A stretch of 64,000 nucleotides of DNA from Afipia sp. (GTDB lineage Bacteria; Pseudomonadota; Alphaproteobacteria; Rhizobiales; Xanthobacteraceae), in contig JAUSAX010000043.1 of the NCBI GenBank assembly GCA_030652315.1, positions 1 to 64,000 on the forward strand, in the 5' to 3' direction. Positions 29,661 through 38,835 of this stretch are shown piece after piece. The notes under the pieces are model-generated. The model was not told the DNA's origin. It saw nothing but the letters and a program-made list of their open reading frames with translations, and ran no database searches. Position numbers and translations under genes: made by a program. Positions within the stretch are counted from its first letter, which is position 1. Each line of letters begins with the position of its first letter.

Positions 29661-30593
29661 TTATCGCCATCGGCGGTGCAGCCACAACCATTGTTCGGGA
29701 TGTTCGCGAATCCATCCCTCGAGCACCGTGGTGATCGCCTGCGTCGTGGCTTGCACGTCGACCTTGCCATCGGCGTCACGTACCGGCTTCACCTCATCGG
29801 ATATTTCGGCGCGGAAGCGGTGGTTCGGCAGCCGGATGATGCGTACGCCGTAAATCGGGACTTCGACCTGCCGTGCAAGGCGAGCGAGCAAGGGATTGGC
29901 CTTGGTGACGCGGCCAAAGAACGTGACATCGACGCCGCGCCCGAAATGCTGATCAACCAGCATGCCGACATGCACGCCCTTCTGCAGCGCCTGCGCCAGC
30001 CGCAGCGGCGCGTCGTGCGTGGTCGCGATCATCGTCCCCATGTTGACGGAGCGAATTTCCTGGATCGCGCGGTCCACGGCGGCGATGTTGGGGCGGCGAA
30101 ACAGCACCGCCGATTCCAGCCCGTAGGCGGGACCTGCGAGCGCAGGCAACTCCCAGTTGGCGAGATGACTCGCGAACACCAGCGCACCCTTACCGTCATC
30201 GCGCAGCGCTTCAAACTTTGCCGTTGCGTCGGGTGCCAATTCGATGCGGCCCTTATCCGGATGATTGGGATCGAGGTTCCAGATGTGATCGAGATGTGCG
30301 AACTCCGCGCCGACCCGGCCGAGATTGTCCCAGACGCCCATGAGAAGGGTGTCGATCTCGGCAGATGTCTTGTCCGGGAATGCGGCGGTCAGGTTGGCGC
30401 GACCGATCTTGTGTTCGGGCAGCCAGGGGCCGACGGCACGCGTCACCGATGCGAAAAAGTTCGCGGTGCGGTCCGGGTCGAAATAGCGAGTGACGCGCAA
30501 CAGGCCGACGGCAATCGCGCCCAGGATTGCTCCTGTCACAGGCTTCAGCGCATCGCGCAGGATGGCTCTTGTGCGGAGGAGCAAGCGGCGCAT
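29661..30593 (-). CDS. lpxXL: Very-long-chain lipid A acyltransferase (LpxXL/HtrB family)
   Basis: Inner-membrane acyltransferase expected to transfer the AcpXL-bound C28 hydroxy fatty acid to lipid A. It has one N-terminal helix, the HxxxxE active site (HLANWE) and the conserved DQHFGRGVDVTFFGR and WLWLHRRW segments of the LpxL family. At 310 aa it is normal. The call as LpxXL rather than ordinary LpxL comes from its place at the end of the acpXL-fabZ-fabF-fabF-adh operon. Its start overlaps the stop of the dehydrogenase by one base (TGATG). Confidence 0.93.
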   Translation of the reverse strand: MRRLLLRTRAILRDALKPVTGAILGAIAVGLLRVTRYFDPDRTANFFASVTRAVGPWLPEHKIGRANLTAAFPDKTSAEIDTLLMGVWDNLGRVGAEFAHLDHIWNLDPNHPDKGRIELAPDATAKFEALRDDGKGALVFASHLANWELPALAGPAYGLESAVLFRRPNIAAVDRAIQEIRSVNMGTMIATTHDAPLRLAQALQKGVHVGMLVDQHFGRGVDVTFFGRVTKANPLLARLARQVEVPIYGVRIIRLPNHRFRAEISDEVKPVRDADGKVDVQATTQAITTVLEGWIREHPEQWLWLHRRWR

Positions 30594-31615
30594 CAGAACG
30601 TAACGACAATCTTGCCGAACACTTGTCGGCTTTCCATTCGCTTGAGCGCGGGGGCGACATCTTCGATCGGCACTTCGGTGTCGATCACCGGCTTCATGCC
30701 TTGAGCCATCTTGTCGAGGCTCTCGGCGATGTTGCGTATCGTGGCTCCGAACGATCCGAAGATGCGGTACTGTTGCTGGAACAATTGCATCAGGTTGATC
30801 GTGGTGGTGGGACCAGAGGTCGAGCCGCAGGTGACCAGCCGCCCGCCGCGCTTAAGGACCAGCAATGAACCGTTGAAGGTGTCAGCGCCGACGTGCTCGA
30901 ACACGACATCGACACCCTTCTTCTTGGTGATCTTGCGGGCCTCGTGCTCAAAACGATCTTTGCGATAGTTGATGACGTGATCGGCGCCGAGCGCTTTCAC
31001 GCCCTCGATCTTGGAATCGTCGCCCACGGTGGTGATGACGGTACAGCCGATCGCCTTGGCCATCATGATCGCGACCGTGCCAATGCCCGACCCGCCGGCA
31101 TGCACCAGCACGCTTTCACCCGGCAGCAGTTTGGCGTTGTCGAACAGCATGTGCTGAACGGTCGAGAATGCGATCGGCGCGCAGGCGGCGTCGCGGTCGG
31201 AAACCCCGTCCGGCACCGGAATCACCAGCCGTTCGTTGAGGTTCATCAACTCGCGCGCGAAGCCATCGACATGAAAGCCCATGATGCCGGCGACGTTTTC
31301 GCAGAGGTTGTCGCGGCCAGCCTGACACGCGGGACAAACGCCGCAGGTCAGCGCGCCGTACATCACGACCTTTTGTCCCGGCTTGAAGCGGGTTACGCCT
31401 TCGCCGATCGCTGCGATCTCGCCGGACGCCTCAGCGCCGACCACGAGCGGCAACTTGCGCTTGGCGAATGCCATGCCGCGATAGCCCCAGACATCGATAT
31501 GGTTGAGGGCGACGGCCTTGACGCGGATCTGCACTTCGCCCGCGCCGGGCGGCGGGGGAGGCGGTGTATCCGCGACCACCAGCTGGCGGTCGGCAACAAG
31601 ACTGAGCGCACGCAT
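30593..31615 (-). CDS. Zinc-type alcohol dehydrogenase/quinone reductase family protein of the lipid A operon
   Basis: Medium-chain dehydrogenase/reductase with GroES-like and Rossmann domains. A structural zinc cluster is retained (CGVCPACQAGRDNLC); the cofactor loop is HAGGSGIGTVAIMMAKAIGC. In rhizobia the same gene sits between fabF1 and lpxXL and is needed for making the very-long-chain acyl chain; a ketoreductase or enoyl-reductase-like step is a reasonable guess. The ATG at 31615 (MRALSLVADRQLVV) is preferred over the track start. 340 aa. Confidence 0.9.
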   Translation of the reverse strand: MRALSLVADRQLVVADTPPPPPPGAGEVQIRVKAVALNHIDVWGYRGMAFAKRKLPLVVGAEASGEIAAIGEGVTRFKPGQKVVMYGALTCGVCPACQAGRDNLCENVAGIMGFHVDGFARELMNLNERLVIPVPDGVSDRDAACAPIAFSTVQHMLFDNAKLLPGESVLVHAGGSGIGTVAIMMAKAIGCTVITTVGDDSKIEGVKALGADHVINYRKDRFEHEARKITKKKGVDVVFEHVGADTFNGSLLVLKRGGRLVTCGSTSGPTTTINLMQLFQQQYRIFGSFGATIRNIAESLDKMAQGMKPVIDTEVPIEDVAPALKRMESRQVFGKIVVTF

Positions 31616-31712
31616 AATATCGCGTCTCCGGCACGAAGGATTGTGGACTGTTAGGCTGCGTATCGCCGGTTCGGCGGAAGCCGTCAACCGCCGAAAGCTG
31701 CGTCCGTGACTG

Positions 31713-32993
31713 CTAGATCGGCTCGCGGGTCAGGATCAGGGACGCGTTCTGGCCGCCGAATCCGAACGAATTCGACATCACCGCGCTCACGCGCGCGTCG
31801 CGGGCCTTGTTGGGCACCACGTCGAACGGGATAGCAGGATCGGGTACGTCGTAATTGATGGTCGGCGGGATGCGCTGGTGCTCAAGGGTCAGCAGCGAGA
31901 CGACAGCCTCCACCGCGCCGGCGGCCGAGAGGGTATGCCCGACCATCGACTTGTTGGACGATACCGGGATTTCCTTGGCGCGCTCGCCGAACACCATCGA
32001 GATGCCGAGATATTCCATCTTGTCGTTCTCGGGCGTGCCGGTGCCGTGAGCGTTGATGTAGTCGATCTGCTCGATACCGACACCTGCATCGGCCAGCGCA
32101 TTGCGCACGCACCCGACGATCGGTTTGCCGTCGGGGCTGGAGCGGGTGCGATGGAACGAGTCGGCGAGTTCGCCGCAGCCCGCGACCACGCCGAGGATTT
32201 TCGCGCCGCGCGCAGTTGCTGCTTCCAGACTTTCAAGCACCAGTGCGCCAGCGCCTTCCGCCATGACGAAACCGTCGCGGTTCTTGGAGAAGGGGCGCGC
32301 CGCCGCGTGCGGCGGATCGTTGTGGGTGGAGAGAGCGGATAGCAGCGAGAAGCGGATCAAGGCTTCCGCGTTGACCGAGCCGTCGGTTGCGACGCACAGC
32401 GCCGCGTCGGTTTCGCCGCGGCGGATCGCCTCGACGCCGAGCTGGATCGCGGTCGCGCCCGACGCGCACGCGGTCGACAGAGAGATCGGGGAGCCCTTCG
32501 TACCGAAGGTGTCGGCCAGATGATCGGCGACAGAGCCGAAGATGAACCGGCGATGCAGATTGGCGAAGCGTCCGCCGCCGCTGGCTTTCAGCAGCGCGTC
32601 GTAGTCAATGCCGGATTTCATGCCAGTGGCGCGGGCGATGTCCTGCCGCGGCTGCCATTCGAGTTCGACCGGTGCGACGGCCAAAAACAGCGGACCGGGG
32701 AAGTCGCCCTTGGAGCCGATAGCGGCCTGCGCAACGGCCTCTTCGGTTGCGACGTCGGCAAGACGCTCGGACAGAACCGTCGACGAGAACGGCTCGACCG
32801 GAATGAAATCGACCGTGCCTGCCATCGTGGTCTTGAGACCATCGGTGGGGAAACGGGTAATGGTCCGGATTCCGGATTCGCCAGCGGTAAGTTTGGCCCA
32901 GTTGTCGGACTTGCCTGCGCCGAGGGAGGTGACGAGGCCCATGCCGGTGACGACGACGATAGGCCGTCCGAACTTGTCGCGAGTCGATGTCAT
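31713..32993 (-). CDS. fabF: Beta-ketoacyl-ACP synthase (complete KAS II-like) for very-long-chain fatty acid
   Basis: Condensing enzyme that elongates the AcpXL-bound chain. The full Cys-His-His set is visible: SLSTACASGA (Cys about 176), NAHGTGTPENDKME, and SNKSMVGHTLSAAG. N- and C-terminal KAS halves are intact (GQNASLIL at the end). 426 aa. It lies 18 bases downstream of a second KAS homologue that lacks the cysteine, so the pair resembles a KS-alpha/chain-length-factor heterodimer. The operon is acpXL-fabZ-KAS-KAS-adh-lpxXL. Confidence 0.94.
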   Translation of the reverse strand: MTSTRDKFGRPIVVVTGMGLVTSLGAGKSDNWAKLTAGESGIRTITRFPTDGLKTTMAGTVDFIPVEPFSSTVLSERLADVATEEAVAQAAIGSKGDFPGPLFLAVAPVELEWQPRQDIARATGMKSGIDYDALLKASGGGRFANLHRRFIFGSVADHLADTFGTKGSPISLSTACASGATAIQLGVEAIRRGETDAALCVATDGSVNAEALIRFSLLSALSTHNDPPHAAARPFSKNRDGFVMAEGAGALVLESLEAATARGAKILGVVAGCGELADSFHRTRSSPDGKPIVGCVRNALADAGVGIEQIDYINAHGTGTPENDKMEYLGISMVFGERAKEIPVSSNKSMVGHTLSAAGAVEAVVSLLTLEHQRIPPTINYDVPDPAIPFDVVPNKARDARVSAVMSNSFGFGGQNASLILTREPI

Positions 32994-33011
32994 CGTGCCC
33001 TCATATGTGGC

Positions 33012-34211
33012 TTATACAGCTTCGACCAGCGCCATGCCTTCGCCGCGCCAGTGTCCAGCCCCGATCACAACAATCTGGGACGGCGGCTTCGTCATTTCAA
33101 TCTCGACACCGGTGGTATCGTTCGCCGGGAACAGCGCGCCGCGAGAAATAGACAGGGCGGCGAGCGCGATCCCGAGTGCAAACTGCGCCTCCACGGCATG
33201 CCCGAATGCAGTGCCGGTCGCGCGGGCCGGGGTGTCACGATGCTTGGCCAGGAATGCGCGCTCCTCGGCCGTGACGGGCGAAGCGCCGGTCGCGCCGGTG
33301 ATGATTGCGCTGTCCTGGCCGACAGTTCCGATTTTCGCCCACAGGCCATCGAGTGTTGCGGTCACATCGCCATCAGTCTTGCGCTTGGCGCGGTCAGCAA
33401 TCACGTTCGTAAGCTTCGCATATGGCTTGGCGCCGCGCGCCTGCGCGTGTTCCTTGGATTCGATGACGAGGAATACGCCGCCTGAGCCCAGCGCAAAGCC
33501 GTTGTCGCGCTCCCAGACCGGTTTGAATTTGCCCTTCAGATTGAAATCGCCGAACTCATAGAGCATCAGCATTTCCTTGCGCTCGCTGTTCTGTGCGGCG
33601 CCGACAAGGGCAATGTCGCTTTGACCTGAAACGATACGCGCCAGCGCAATGCGTGCGGCATCGACGCCCGCAGCTTCCTCGCCCATGAACGTGCGGGACG
33701 ATCCGGTGACGCCATGGACGATCGAGATGTTGCCGGCGAGCAGGTTGGACAGTTGCGCCAGAAACAGGGTGGGGCGCAGATCGTTCATCAGCCGTTCGTT
33801 GAGAAACCCGGGCGCTGCATTGCCTTGAACGTCGGCATTGATGATCGCGGAATCCACGGCGAGATCGCGTTCGCCGCCACCGGCAGCGACGATCATATCC
33901 ATGCGCGAAAGAATGTCGGTGTTGCCCTTGATGCCGGCGGAGTCGAGCGCGAGACCGGCTGCATAAGTGCCAATCCGCTGCCACGCTTCCATCTGGCGTT
34001 GGTCGCCTTTTTTCGGAATCTGCGCATCGAAGACCAGCTTCGTCATGGGATGGACGACGTAGGGGGCGAACGTTGTCTCGTCGACATTGACTGTCTTGGC
34101 GTTCAACGCGTCCCAGTGCGCGTCGAGACCTTCGCCGAGCGACGTCGCAAGGCCGATGCCCGTGATCCAGGCTTCGCGCGGGCCGCGGGTCGATGAAGAA
34201 GTCTCAGCCAT
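33012..34211 (-). CDS. Beta-ketoacyl synthase homologue lacking the catalytic cysteine (chain-length-factor-like)
   Basis: Thiolase-fold KAS family protein of 399 aa. Alignment by eye with the neighbour puts the nucleophile elbow at VTGSSRTFMGEE, where Ser171 replaces Cys. The first catalytic His motif is also absent: ITGATGASPVTAEE stands where HGTGT would be. Only the last His region is retained (TGTAFGHAVEAQ). It is thus unlikely to condense alone and probably acts as a partner or length determinant of the complete KAS encoded next. It overlaps fabZ by 8 bases. In rhizobial operons it is named fabF2 or fabF-like. Confidence 0.9.
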   Translation of the reverse strand: MAETSSSTRGPREAWITGIGLATSLGEGLDAHWDALNAKTVNVDETTFAPYVVHPMTKLVFDAQIPKKGDQRQMEAWQRIGTYAAGLALDSAGIKGNTDILSRMDMIVAAGGGERDLAVDSAIINADVQGNAAPGFLNERLMNDLRPTLFLAQLSNLLAGNISIVHGVTGSSRTFMGEEAAGVDAARIALARIVSGQSDIALVGAAQNSERKEMLMLYEFGDFNLKGKFKPVWERDNGFALGSGGVFLVIESKEHAQARGAKPYAKLTNVIADRAKRKTDGDVTATLDGLWAKIGTVGQDSAIITGATGASPVTAEERAFLAKHRDTPARATGTAFGHAVEAQFALGIALAALSISRGALFPANDTTGVEIEMTKPPSQIVVIGAGHWRGEGMALVEAV

Positions 34212-34677
34212 GAGCGATTACCTGTTCGGGAAAGCCGATCCGCTTCGCCACCGCTTCCATGTGCGCGCGTAAATCGGGATGCGGAAAAGGTGTGTGACGG
34301 AAAGTCAGCGTCGCATTGCACTTCAGTTTGCCGTCAACGCGGACCTTGGCGTCGGTGACAGCGTAGCCCGAGCCGTCATGAACCAGACTTGCATCGATCG
34401 TCAGCAACTCGCCGGGCTTCACGAAGTCGCGCATTTTGGCTTCCTTGACGCTGGCGAGGAACGGCATGCGTTCGAACTTCAGCAGCGCGATCAGAAGCCA
34501 GCCCGAGGTCTGCGCCATCGCTTCGGTTAGCAGCACGCCCGGCATCAGCGGATAGCCCGGGAAATGCCCCTCGAAGACGGTGCTGGTCTCGGGAACCTGC
34601 GACTCGACCGTAATGGTCCGCTTGCCGACGTCGAGGTCGGTGATGCGGTCAACCATCTGGAAGTATTCGAGCTGCAT
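34204..34677 (-). CDS. fabZ: 3-hydroxyacyl-ACP dehydratase, FabZ-like, of the AcpXL operon
   Basis: Hotdog-fold dehydratase for the elongation cycle. The active-site His38 in EGHFPGYPLMPG and Glu in LLTEAMAQTSG are present. At 157 aa with a C-terminal extension it is a bit longer than general housekeeping FabZ, as in the rhizobial fabZXL. It lies 10 bases downstream of acpXL and overlaps the cysteine-less KAS gene by 8 bases, so translation is coupled. Confidence 0.94.
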   Translation of the reverse strand: MQLEYFQMVDRITDLDVGKRTITVESQVPETSTVFEGHFPGYPLMPGVLLTEAMAQTSGWLLIALLKFERMPFLASVKEAKMRDFVKPGELLTIDASLVHDGSGYAVTDAKVRVDGKLKCNATLTFRHTPFPHPDLRAHMEAVAKRIGFPEQVIAHG

Positions 34678-34687
34678 GGCGGGCGCG

Positions 34688-34969
34688 TCAGGCGCCCTTG
34701 GCGGCGACCAATTCGTCGATGCGCGCGCTGAGGTTCTTCAGGACAAAGTACTGTTCGGTCGTGGCCTTGCCGTCGTTGACCTCCTGGGTCCACTTCTCCA
34801 GCGGCAGCTTGATGCCGAACGCCTTGTCGATGGCAAAAGCGATGTCGAGGAAGTCGAGGCTGTCGATGCCCAGATCGTCGATTGCATGGCTTTCCGGGGT
34901 GATCGTGTCGCGGGGAATGTCGCACGTTTCCGCAATGATCGTGGCGACCTGATCGAATGTAGACGACAT
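34688..34969 (-). CDS. acpXL: Acyl carrier protein AcpXL for the C28 lipid A fatty acid
   Basis: 93-aa acidic carrier. The phosphopantetheine serine is in GIDSLDFLD (Ser37). The sequence [17 protein letters not shown] and the C-terminal [21 protein letters not shown] match AcpXL rather than the primary AcpP. It is first in a six-gene minus-strand operon ending with lpxXL, which is the established rhizobial cluster for 27-hydroxyoctacosanoyl lipid A. The promoter probably lies in 34970-35095. Confidence 0.96.
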   Translation of the reverse strand: MSSTFDQVATIIAETCDIPRDTITPESHAIDDLGIDSLDFLDIAFAIDKAFGIKLPLEKWTQEVNDGKATTEQYFVLKNLSARIDELVAAKGA

Positions 34970-35131
34970 GCTAAACCTTTGAGATTTTTGAGATAAATGC
35001 CATTTCTTGGCGCGGGGCGCTGGCTTGAAACCGTGCCGCGTTCCCCTCGGGACGGGTTGAAACCCCGTATATCGGAGCCATGACCCGAGTTCAATGGCAC
35101 AGCAGGGTGGAAGAAGAGCTGGTTTCCGAGC

Positions 35132-35461
35132 CTAATTGTGGCGAATCATATCGGTTTTCTGCGCCGAAATATGCGCACAATCCCGCCGACCCATCAGGAC
35201 GCAATCCTGCGTGTTGCGCAGGTCGGCGAGGGCCAATGCAAGCCAAATGCCGACGCCGGTCAGCAGCGCCGTGAAGGCGATGGCGGCGGCGTTTGCGATC
35301 ATGCGTTGACGATAGTCGTCGGGGCTTTCGCCAACCTGCTCGTATCGGGAAAGGTCGGGCGCGAACTTGCCCGACCGTTGAACCGCCGGTAGCGGTGTGT
35401 GCGTACGTGGGCGGAATTTCAGTATGCGATGCTCGCCGTCGGTCATCGGTAACGGCTCCAA
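35132..35461 (-). CDS. Small single-pass membrane protein, function unknown
   Basis: 109 aa: a basic/proline-rich cytosolic N-terminal part (HRILKFRPRTHTPLP), one membrane helix (about residues 57-82, NAAAIAFTALLTGVGIWLALAL), and a short tail with two cysteines (CVLMGRRDCAHI) likely in the periplasm. The M6 start (MTDGEHRIL) is a good alternative. Related hypothetical proteins are common in Bradyrhizobiaceae but no role is known. It lies alone between acpXL and the AhpD-like gene. Confidence 0.65.
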   Translation of the reverse strand: MEPLPMTDGEHRILKFRPRTHTPLPAVQRSGKFAPDLSRYEQVGESPDDYRQRMIANAAAIAFTALLTGVGIWLALALADLRNTQDCVLMGRRDCAHISAQKTDMIRHN

Positions 35462-35527
35462 ATCAACGCAAGCATATCAGCCCACCGAACAAATTTGTCT
35501 GCGGACAACACCGTAATGCTGGGATGT

Positions 35528-35553
35528 CAAAAAGGATAGCCGGGAACCGGCGG
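35528..35553 (-). terminator. Possible terminator after the AhpD-like gene
   Basis: On the minus strand GCCGG-TTC-CCGGC is followed by TATCCTTTTTG just past the stop at 35556. The stem is only 5 bp, so this is moderately likely. Confidence 0.5.
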
Positions 35554-35555
35554 TG

Positions 35556-36137
35556 TTATGCCTTCGGCACGCGGCCCATCATGTAGAATTCGTCGTTCGG
35601 CCGCATGTCCGTGACGCTCGCCATGCGGTTGGACAGCGCAAAGAATGCCGCAATCGCCGCGATGTCCCAGATATCGTCGTCGCTGAAACCGTGGCCGCGC
35701 AATACCTCGAAATCCTGCGGCGACGTCTTTTGCGATTCCAGGCAAACCTTGACGGCGAAATCGAGCATCGCGCGCTGGCGCGGCGTGATGTCGGCCTTGC
35801 GGTAGTTATTGGCGATCTGATCTGCGATCAGCGGGTTCTTCGCGCGAATCCGCAGCACCGCACCGTGCGAGATGACGCAGTAATGGCACTGATTGGCCGC
35901 GCTGGTTGCGACCACGATCATTTCACGCTCCGTCTTGCTCAGTCCGCCGTCTTTTTCCATCAACGCGTCGTTGTAGGCGAAGAACGCCCTGAACTCGTCG
36001 GGCCGGTAAGCCAGTGCGAGAAGCACATTCGGAACGAAACCTGACTTCTCCTGCACACCGAGAATGCGCGTCCGGATATCATCCGGCAGAGCGTTGAGCG
36101 CAGGAACAGGAAAGCGGCTGATGGACGGTGTGGTCAT
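35556..36137 (-). CDS. Carboxymuconolactone decarboxylase/AhpD-family peroxidase-related protein
   Basis: AhpD-like fold with the redox pair CHYC in ANQCHYCVISHG, followed by the histidine used in proton relay. The overall pattern (SGFVPNVLLALAYRPDEFRAFFAYNDALM) is that of the uncharacterised peroxidase-related subfamily (about 190 aa). The ATG at 36137 (MTTPSISRFPVPAL) is chosen over the Arg-rich track start. Probable role: alkylhydroperoxide or thiol detoxification; the partner is unknown. Confidence 0.9.
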   Translation of the reverse strand: MTTPSISRFPVPALNALPDDIRTRILGVQEKSGFVPNVLLALAYRPDEFRAFFAYNDALMEKDGGLSKTEREMIVVATSAANQCHYCVISHGAVLRIRAKNPLIADQIANNYRKADITPRQRAMLDFAVKVCLESQKTSPQDFEVLRGHGFSDDDIWDIAAIAAFFALSNRMASVTDMRPNDEFYMMGRVPKA

Positions 36138-36246
36138 GCTGATGATCCGATGCGGGCGGCGGGAGCGTTTGCGCCGACCATAGTCGAGGAAGACACCGGC
36201 GCAAAGCGGGTGCAGCCGCAAGGCAGTCCCTCGCAGCGCGTGGCGA

Positions 36247-38007
36247 TCAGCGCAGGGGCTTTTTCAGCAGTGAGAAGCGGTCGGGATCGAGGCCCAGCGA
36301 CGGTTGCAGCATCGGTGCTTCCGGCGCGCGCGGAATGGGCCGATCCATGCCGCCACGGTCGAACGTCGGATCGTTTGGCGTTTCGCGATGCGATGTTGCG
36401 CCGCGCCAGCGCTCCAGCACGGAACTGACGAAGGTAATGTCGTGACCGCTAAGAGCCGATGGCGTTGTCGCGATGGTCGCTTCGCTGCGCGGCAACTGAT
36501 GCGCCGGGACTTCCTTGAAGCGGAGCCGGGTCGGCAAGGCAACACCTTCGCCGAACGCCAGCACTTCGCGGGTGCCCAGCGACGGGACAAACGACAGCAG
36601 GTTCGCTGCGGCGTCCGAGACCGCGGAGCGTAACAGCATCTGGTCGCGCTCGTTTGCAAGGCGCATCGCGAACAGCGTGTTGCATTGGGAAATGATCGTC
36701 GCATCCAGTTCCGCCGGGCGCTGCGTAACCAGCGCAAGGTAGACGCCGTATTTGCGACCTTCCTTGGCGATGCGTGACACGGCCTTGCGCGTCGGCCCGA
36801 AGCCTACGCCGCGATCGGCGGACGCGTAACGGTGCGCTTCCTCGCAGACGAACAGCATGGGTGACGCGCCGTCGCTCCATAGTCCGAAATCGAACGCCAT
36901 GCGGCACAGCACGGATACGACTGAGTCCACGACCTCAGCGGGAAAGCCCGCGAGCTGCATGACGGTCATGGGCCGGCCATTGGCCGGCATCCGGAACAGG
37001 AGGCTGATGACTTCCGCCATCGTGTCGCCGCCAACGTTGGCGTTTTCAAACATGAAGGCGTAACGCGGATCGTTCTTGACGGTCTCGATGCGCGAAATCA
37101 GCTTGTGATAGACGATGCGCGAGGAGCGGTTTTCCAGCTTGCCCATGCGCTCATCGATTAACGAAATCAGATCGACCAGACGATAGGGCACCGGCGTATC
37201 GGCGGTGTAGCCGACAGTCTTGGCATCGATGCGCTTCAGTCCGACGCGGTCCGTGTTCTGATATTGCGTATAGGTCGCTTTCGCCACCGGGATGAGCTCA
37301 ACGAGGACTTCGAGCTCTTCGGGCACGCCGGGGCGTCCGCCGAAGATCACGTCCACGAATTCCTCGAAATTGAAAAGCCAGAACGGCAGCTTGAGGTTTC
37401 GCGGATTGAGAACCAGCGATTTGTCGCCGAAGCAGCGGCCATATTCGTTGTGCACGTCGAGCAGGAATACACGCAGGTTCGGCCTTACGCGCAGAATCTC
37501 GTTCAGCAGCAGCGAGACGCCGCTGGATTTGCCGACGCCGGTGGAGCCGAGCACGGCGAAATGCTTGCTCAGCATATCCTCGACATCGACATAGGCGATG
37601 ACGGAGGGATCCTGCTGCAGCGTACCGATATTGATCTGCTCGGCTTTCGATGGCGCGTACACCGTCCGCAATTGCTGGTTGGTCAGTACGTCCACCAGGT
37701 CGCCGATGGTCGGGTAGCTCGTGACGCCGCGCTGGAAGCGGCCGGAAGGGCCTGCGGCGATCTCGCCCAGCAGGTCGACCGAGGCAATCGCGATGTAGTT
37801 GTCGGTGGGCGGCAGGTTTTCGCGGCTCACCTCGGTGATCATCGCGACGATGATGGTTGTGGCGGTCCGGATACCGAAGAACTGGCCGACCGTGGCGCGC
37901 ACATTCGAATCGTTGATCTGACTTGTGGTCACAAGGCCGACACGGGCTTGCGAGCCGCGTACCGAAATGACGCGCCCGAGCGAGGCTGGCTGCGGTGAAG
38001 TCAACAT
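36247..38007 (-). CDS. HerA-like DUF87 ATPase
   Basis: Hexameric FtsK/HerA-type P-loop ATPase. An N-terminal HAS-barrel-like part (residues 10-140) is followed by Walker A GSTGVGKSSG, Walker B MLFVCEEAHRYA and the arginine-rich region ISQCNTLFAMRLANERDQ. 586 aa. HerA proteins act in DNA end processing with NurA nucleases, but no nurA is seen next to it, and Bradyrhizobiaceae carry this gene in a core position. It borders the accessory island but is on the core side of tRNA-Gln. Confidence 0.88.
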   Translation of the reverse strand: MLTSPQPASLGRVISVRGSQARVGLVTTSQINDSNVRATVGQFFGIRTATTIIVAMITEVSRENLPPTDNYIAIASVDLLGEIAAGPSGRFQRGVTSYPTIGDLVDVLTNQQLRTVYAPSKAEQINIGTLQQDPSVIAYVDVEDMLSKHFAVLGSTGVGKSSGVSLLLNEILRVRPNLRVFLLDVHNEYGRCFGDKSLVLNPRNLKLPFWLFNFEEFVDVIFGGRPGVPEELEVLVELIPVAKATYTQYQNTDRVGLKRIDAKTVGYTADTPVPYRLVDLISLIDERMGKLENRSSRIVYHKLISRIETVKNDPRYAFMFENANVGGDTMAEVISLLFRMPANGRPMTVMQLAGFPAEVVDSVVSVLCRMAFDFGLWSDGASPMLFVCEEAHRYASADRGVGFGPTRKAVSRIAKEGRKYGVYLALVTQRPAELDATIISQCNTLFAMRLANERDQMLLRSAVSDAAANLLSFVPSLGTREVLAFGEGVALPTRLRFKEVPAHQLPRSEATIATTPSALSGHDITFVSSVLERWRGATSHRETPNDPTFDRGGMDRPIPRAPEAPMLQPSLGLDPDRFSLLKKPLR

Positions 38008-38437
38008 AGAGCGATATGGCCTGTCTGAACTGCTGAATTTCCTCGACTGTACAAAGGCTTGCTGCAGGAATTGTTAAATGCGCCGGTGACTTTGTGCGGT
38101 TCTGCGAGGTGGTGCCCATACGGTGGTGCAACCGCTGAGATTCCCCGGTCGGCTAAGGCCCCGAAGTTGAAGGGGTATTTTGATATTGGTCCACGAGGGT
38201 CCGCGGGCGGGTTTTCTTGGAATTAAGTCTTTGTTTACCTTGGGCTAATGGACGATCGTCCAGCCCGGCGGGAAGCTCCGGCGGATGCTTTTTTGAGCGT
38301 GGCTGGTGGAGAGCGCAAGGCAGGGGTAGACCGCGGCGCAGCACCGCTCTATATCCTGCGCGCGACATCGATTTGCTGATTTGGATCGCGATCCGCCACG
38401 GGGCTTCGCCGCGCGCAAGATCAGGTCCGCGATCGAT
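38008..38437. other. Gene-free stretch between the HerA-like gene and tRNA-Gln
   Basis: About 430 bases without a supportable gene. The two ORF-track entries here (38153-38512 minus and 38217-38528 plus) run through the tRNA and have shadow-type composition. It should contain the promoter of the HerA-like gene and of tRNA-Gln. No repeat or structured element was seen. Confidence 0.6.
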
Positions 38438-38511
38438 TGGGGAATGGTGTAACGGTAGCACAACAGACTCTGACTCTGTTTGTCTAGGTTCGAATCCTAG
38501 TTCCCCAGCCA
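38438..38511 (+). tRNA. tRNA-Gln(CUG)
   Basis: Complete cloverleaf: acceptor TGGGGAA pairs with TTCCCCA; D-arm GTG...CAC; anticodon stem ACAGA/TCTGT with loop CTCTGAC, giving anticodon CTG; T-arm CTAGG-TTCGAAT-CCTAG; discriminator G and encoded CCA (38509-38511). It marks the left edge of the accessory island, with foreign-looking genes starting 325 bases after it. Confidence 0.97.
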
Positions 38512-38553
38512 ACCAGTTCTTCTTTTAGAGAATATCCTTCTTAGGCACCGGAA

Positions 38554-38578
38554 AAGCCCGCCAAATGCGGGCTTCTTT
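38554..38578 (+). terminator. Terminator after tRNA-Gln
   Basis: The stem AAGCCCGC-CAAAT-GCGGGCTT is followed by CTTT, 43 bases past the tRNA end. Confidence 0.75.
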
Positions 38579-38835
38579 AACGTCGGTGAGTCTCCAAGAT
38601 ACCAATTGTCGAACTTTTGCGGCGAGAATTCCCGATAGTCTCCGGATATCTACTGGAAAATTCCCGTTTTCTGGAGACTGTCTCTGGAGACCGGAGAATA
38701 ATCCACTACACGGTGAGGGAATCAGTCGAAGCGAATTTTAGCATTCCCGATTTCGAGGAGCGGATCGGCGACTACTTCGTCGTCGCGTAAGTCAATTTCG
38801 CGTCCTGCAGGCGCTCTGAATAATTCTGCGTTTAG

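Noticed and set aside
38153-38528. ORFs on both strands across tRNA-Gln (119 and 103 aa)
   Set aside because: They read through the tRNA, including the well-known false peptide type from antisense tRNA; no ribosome site or family.
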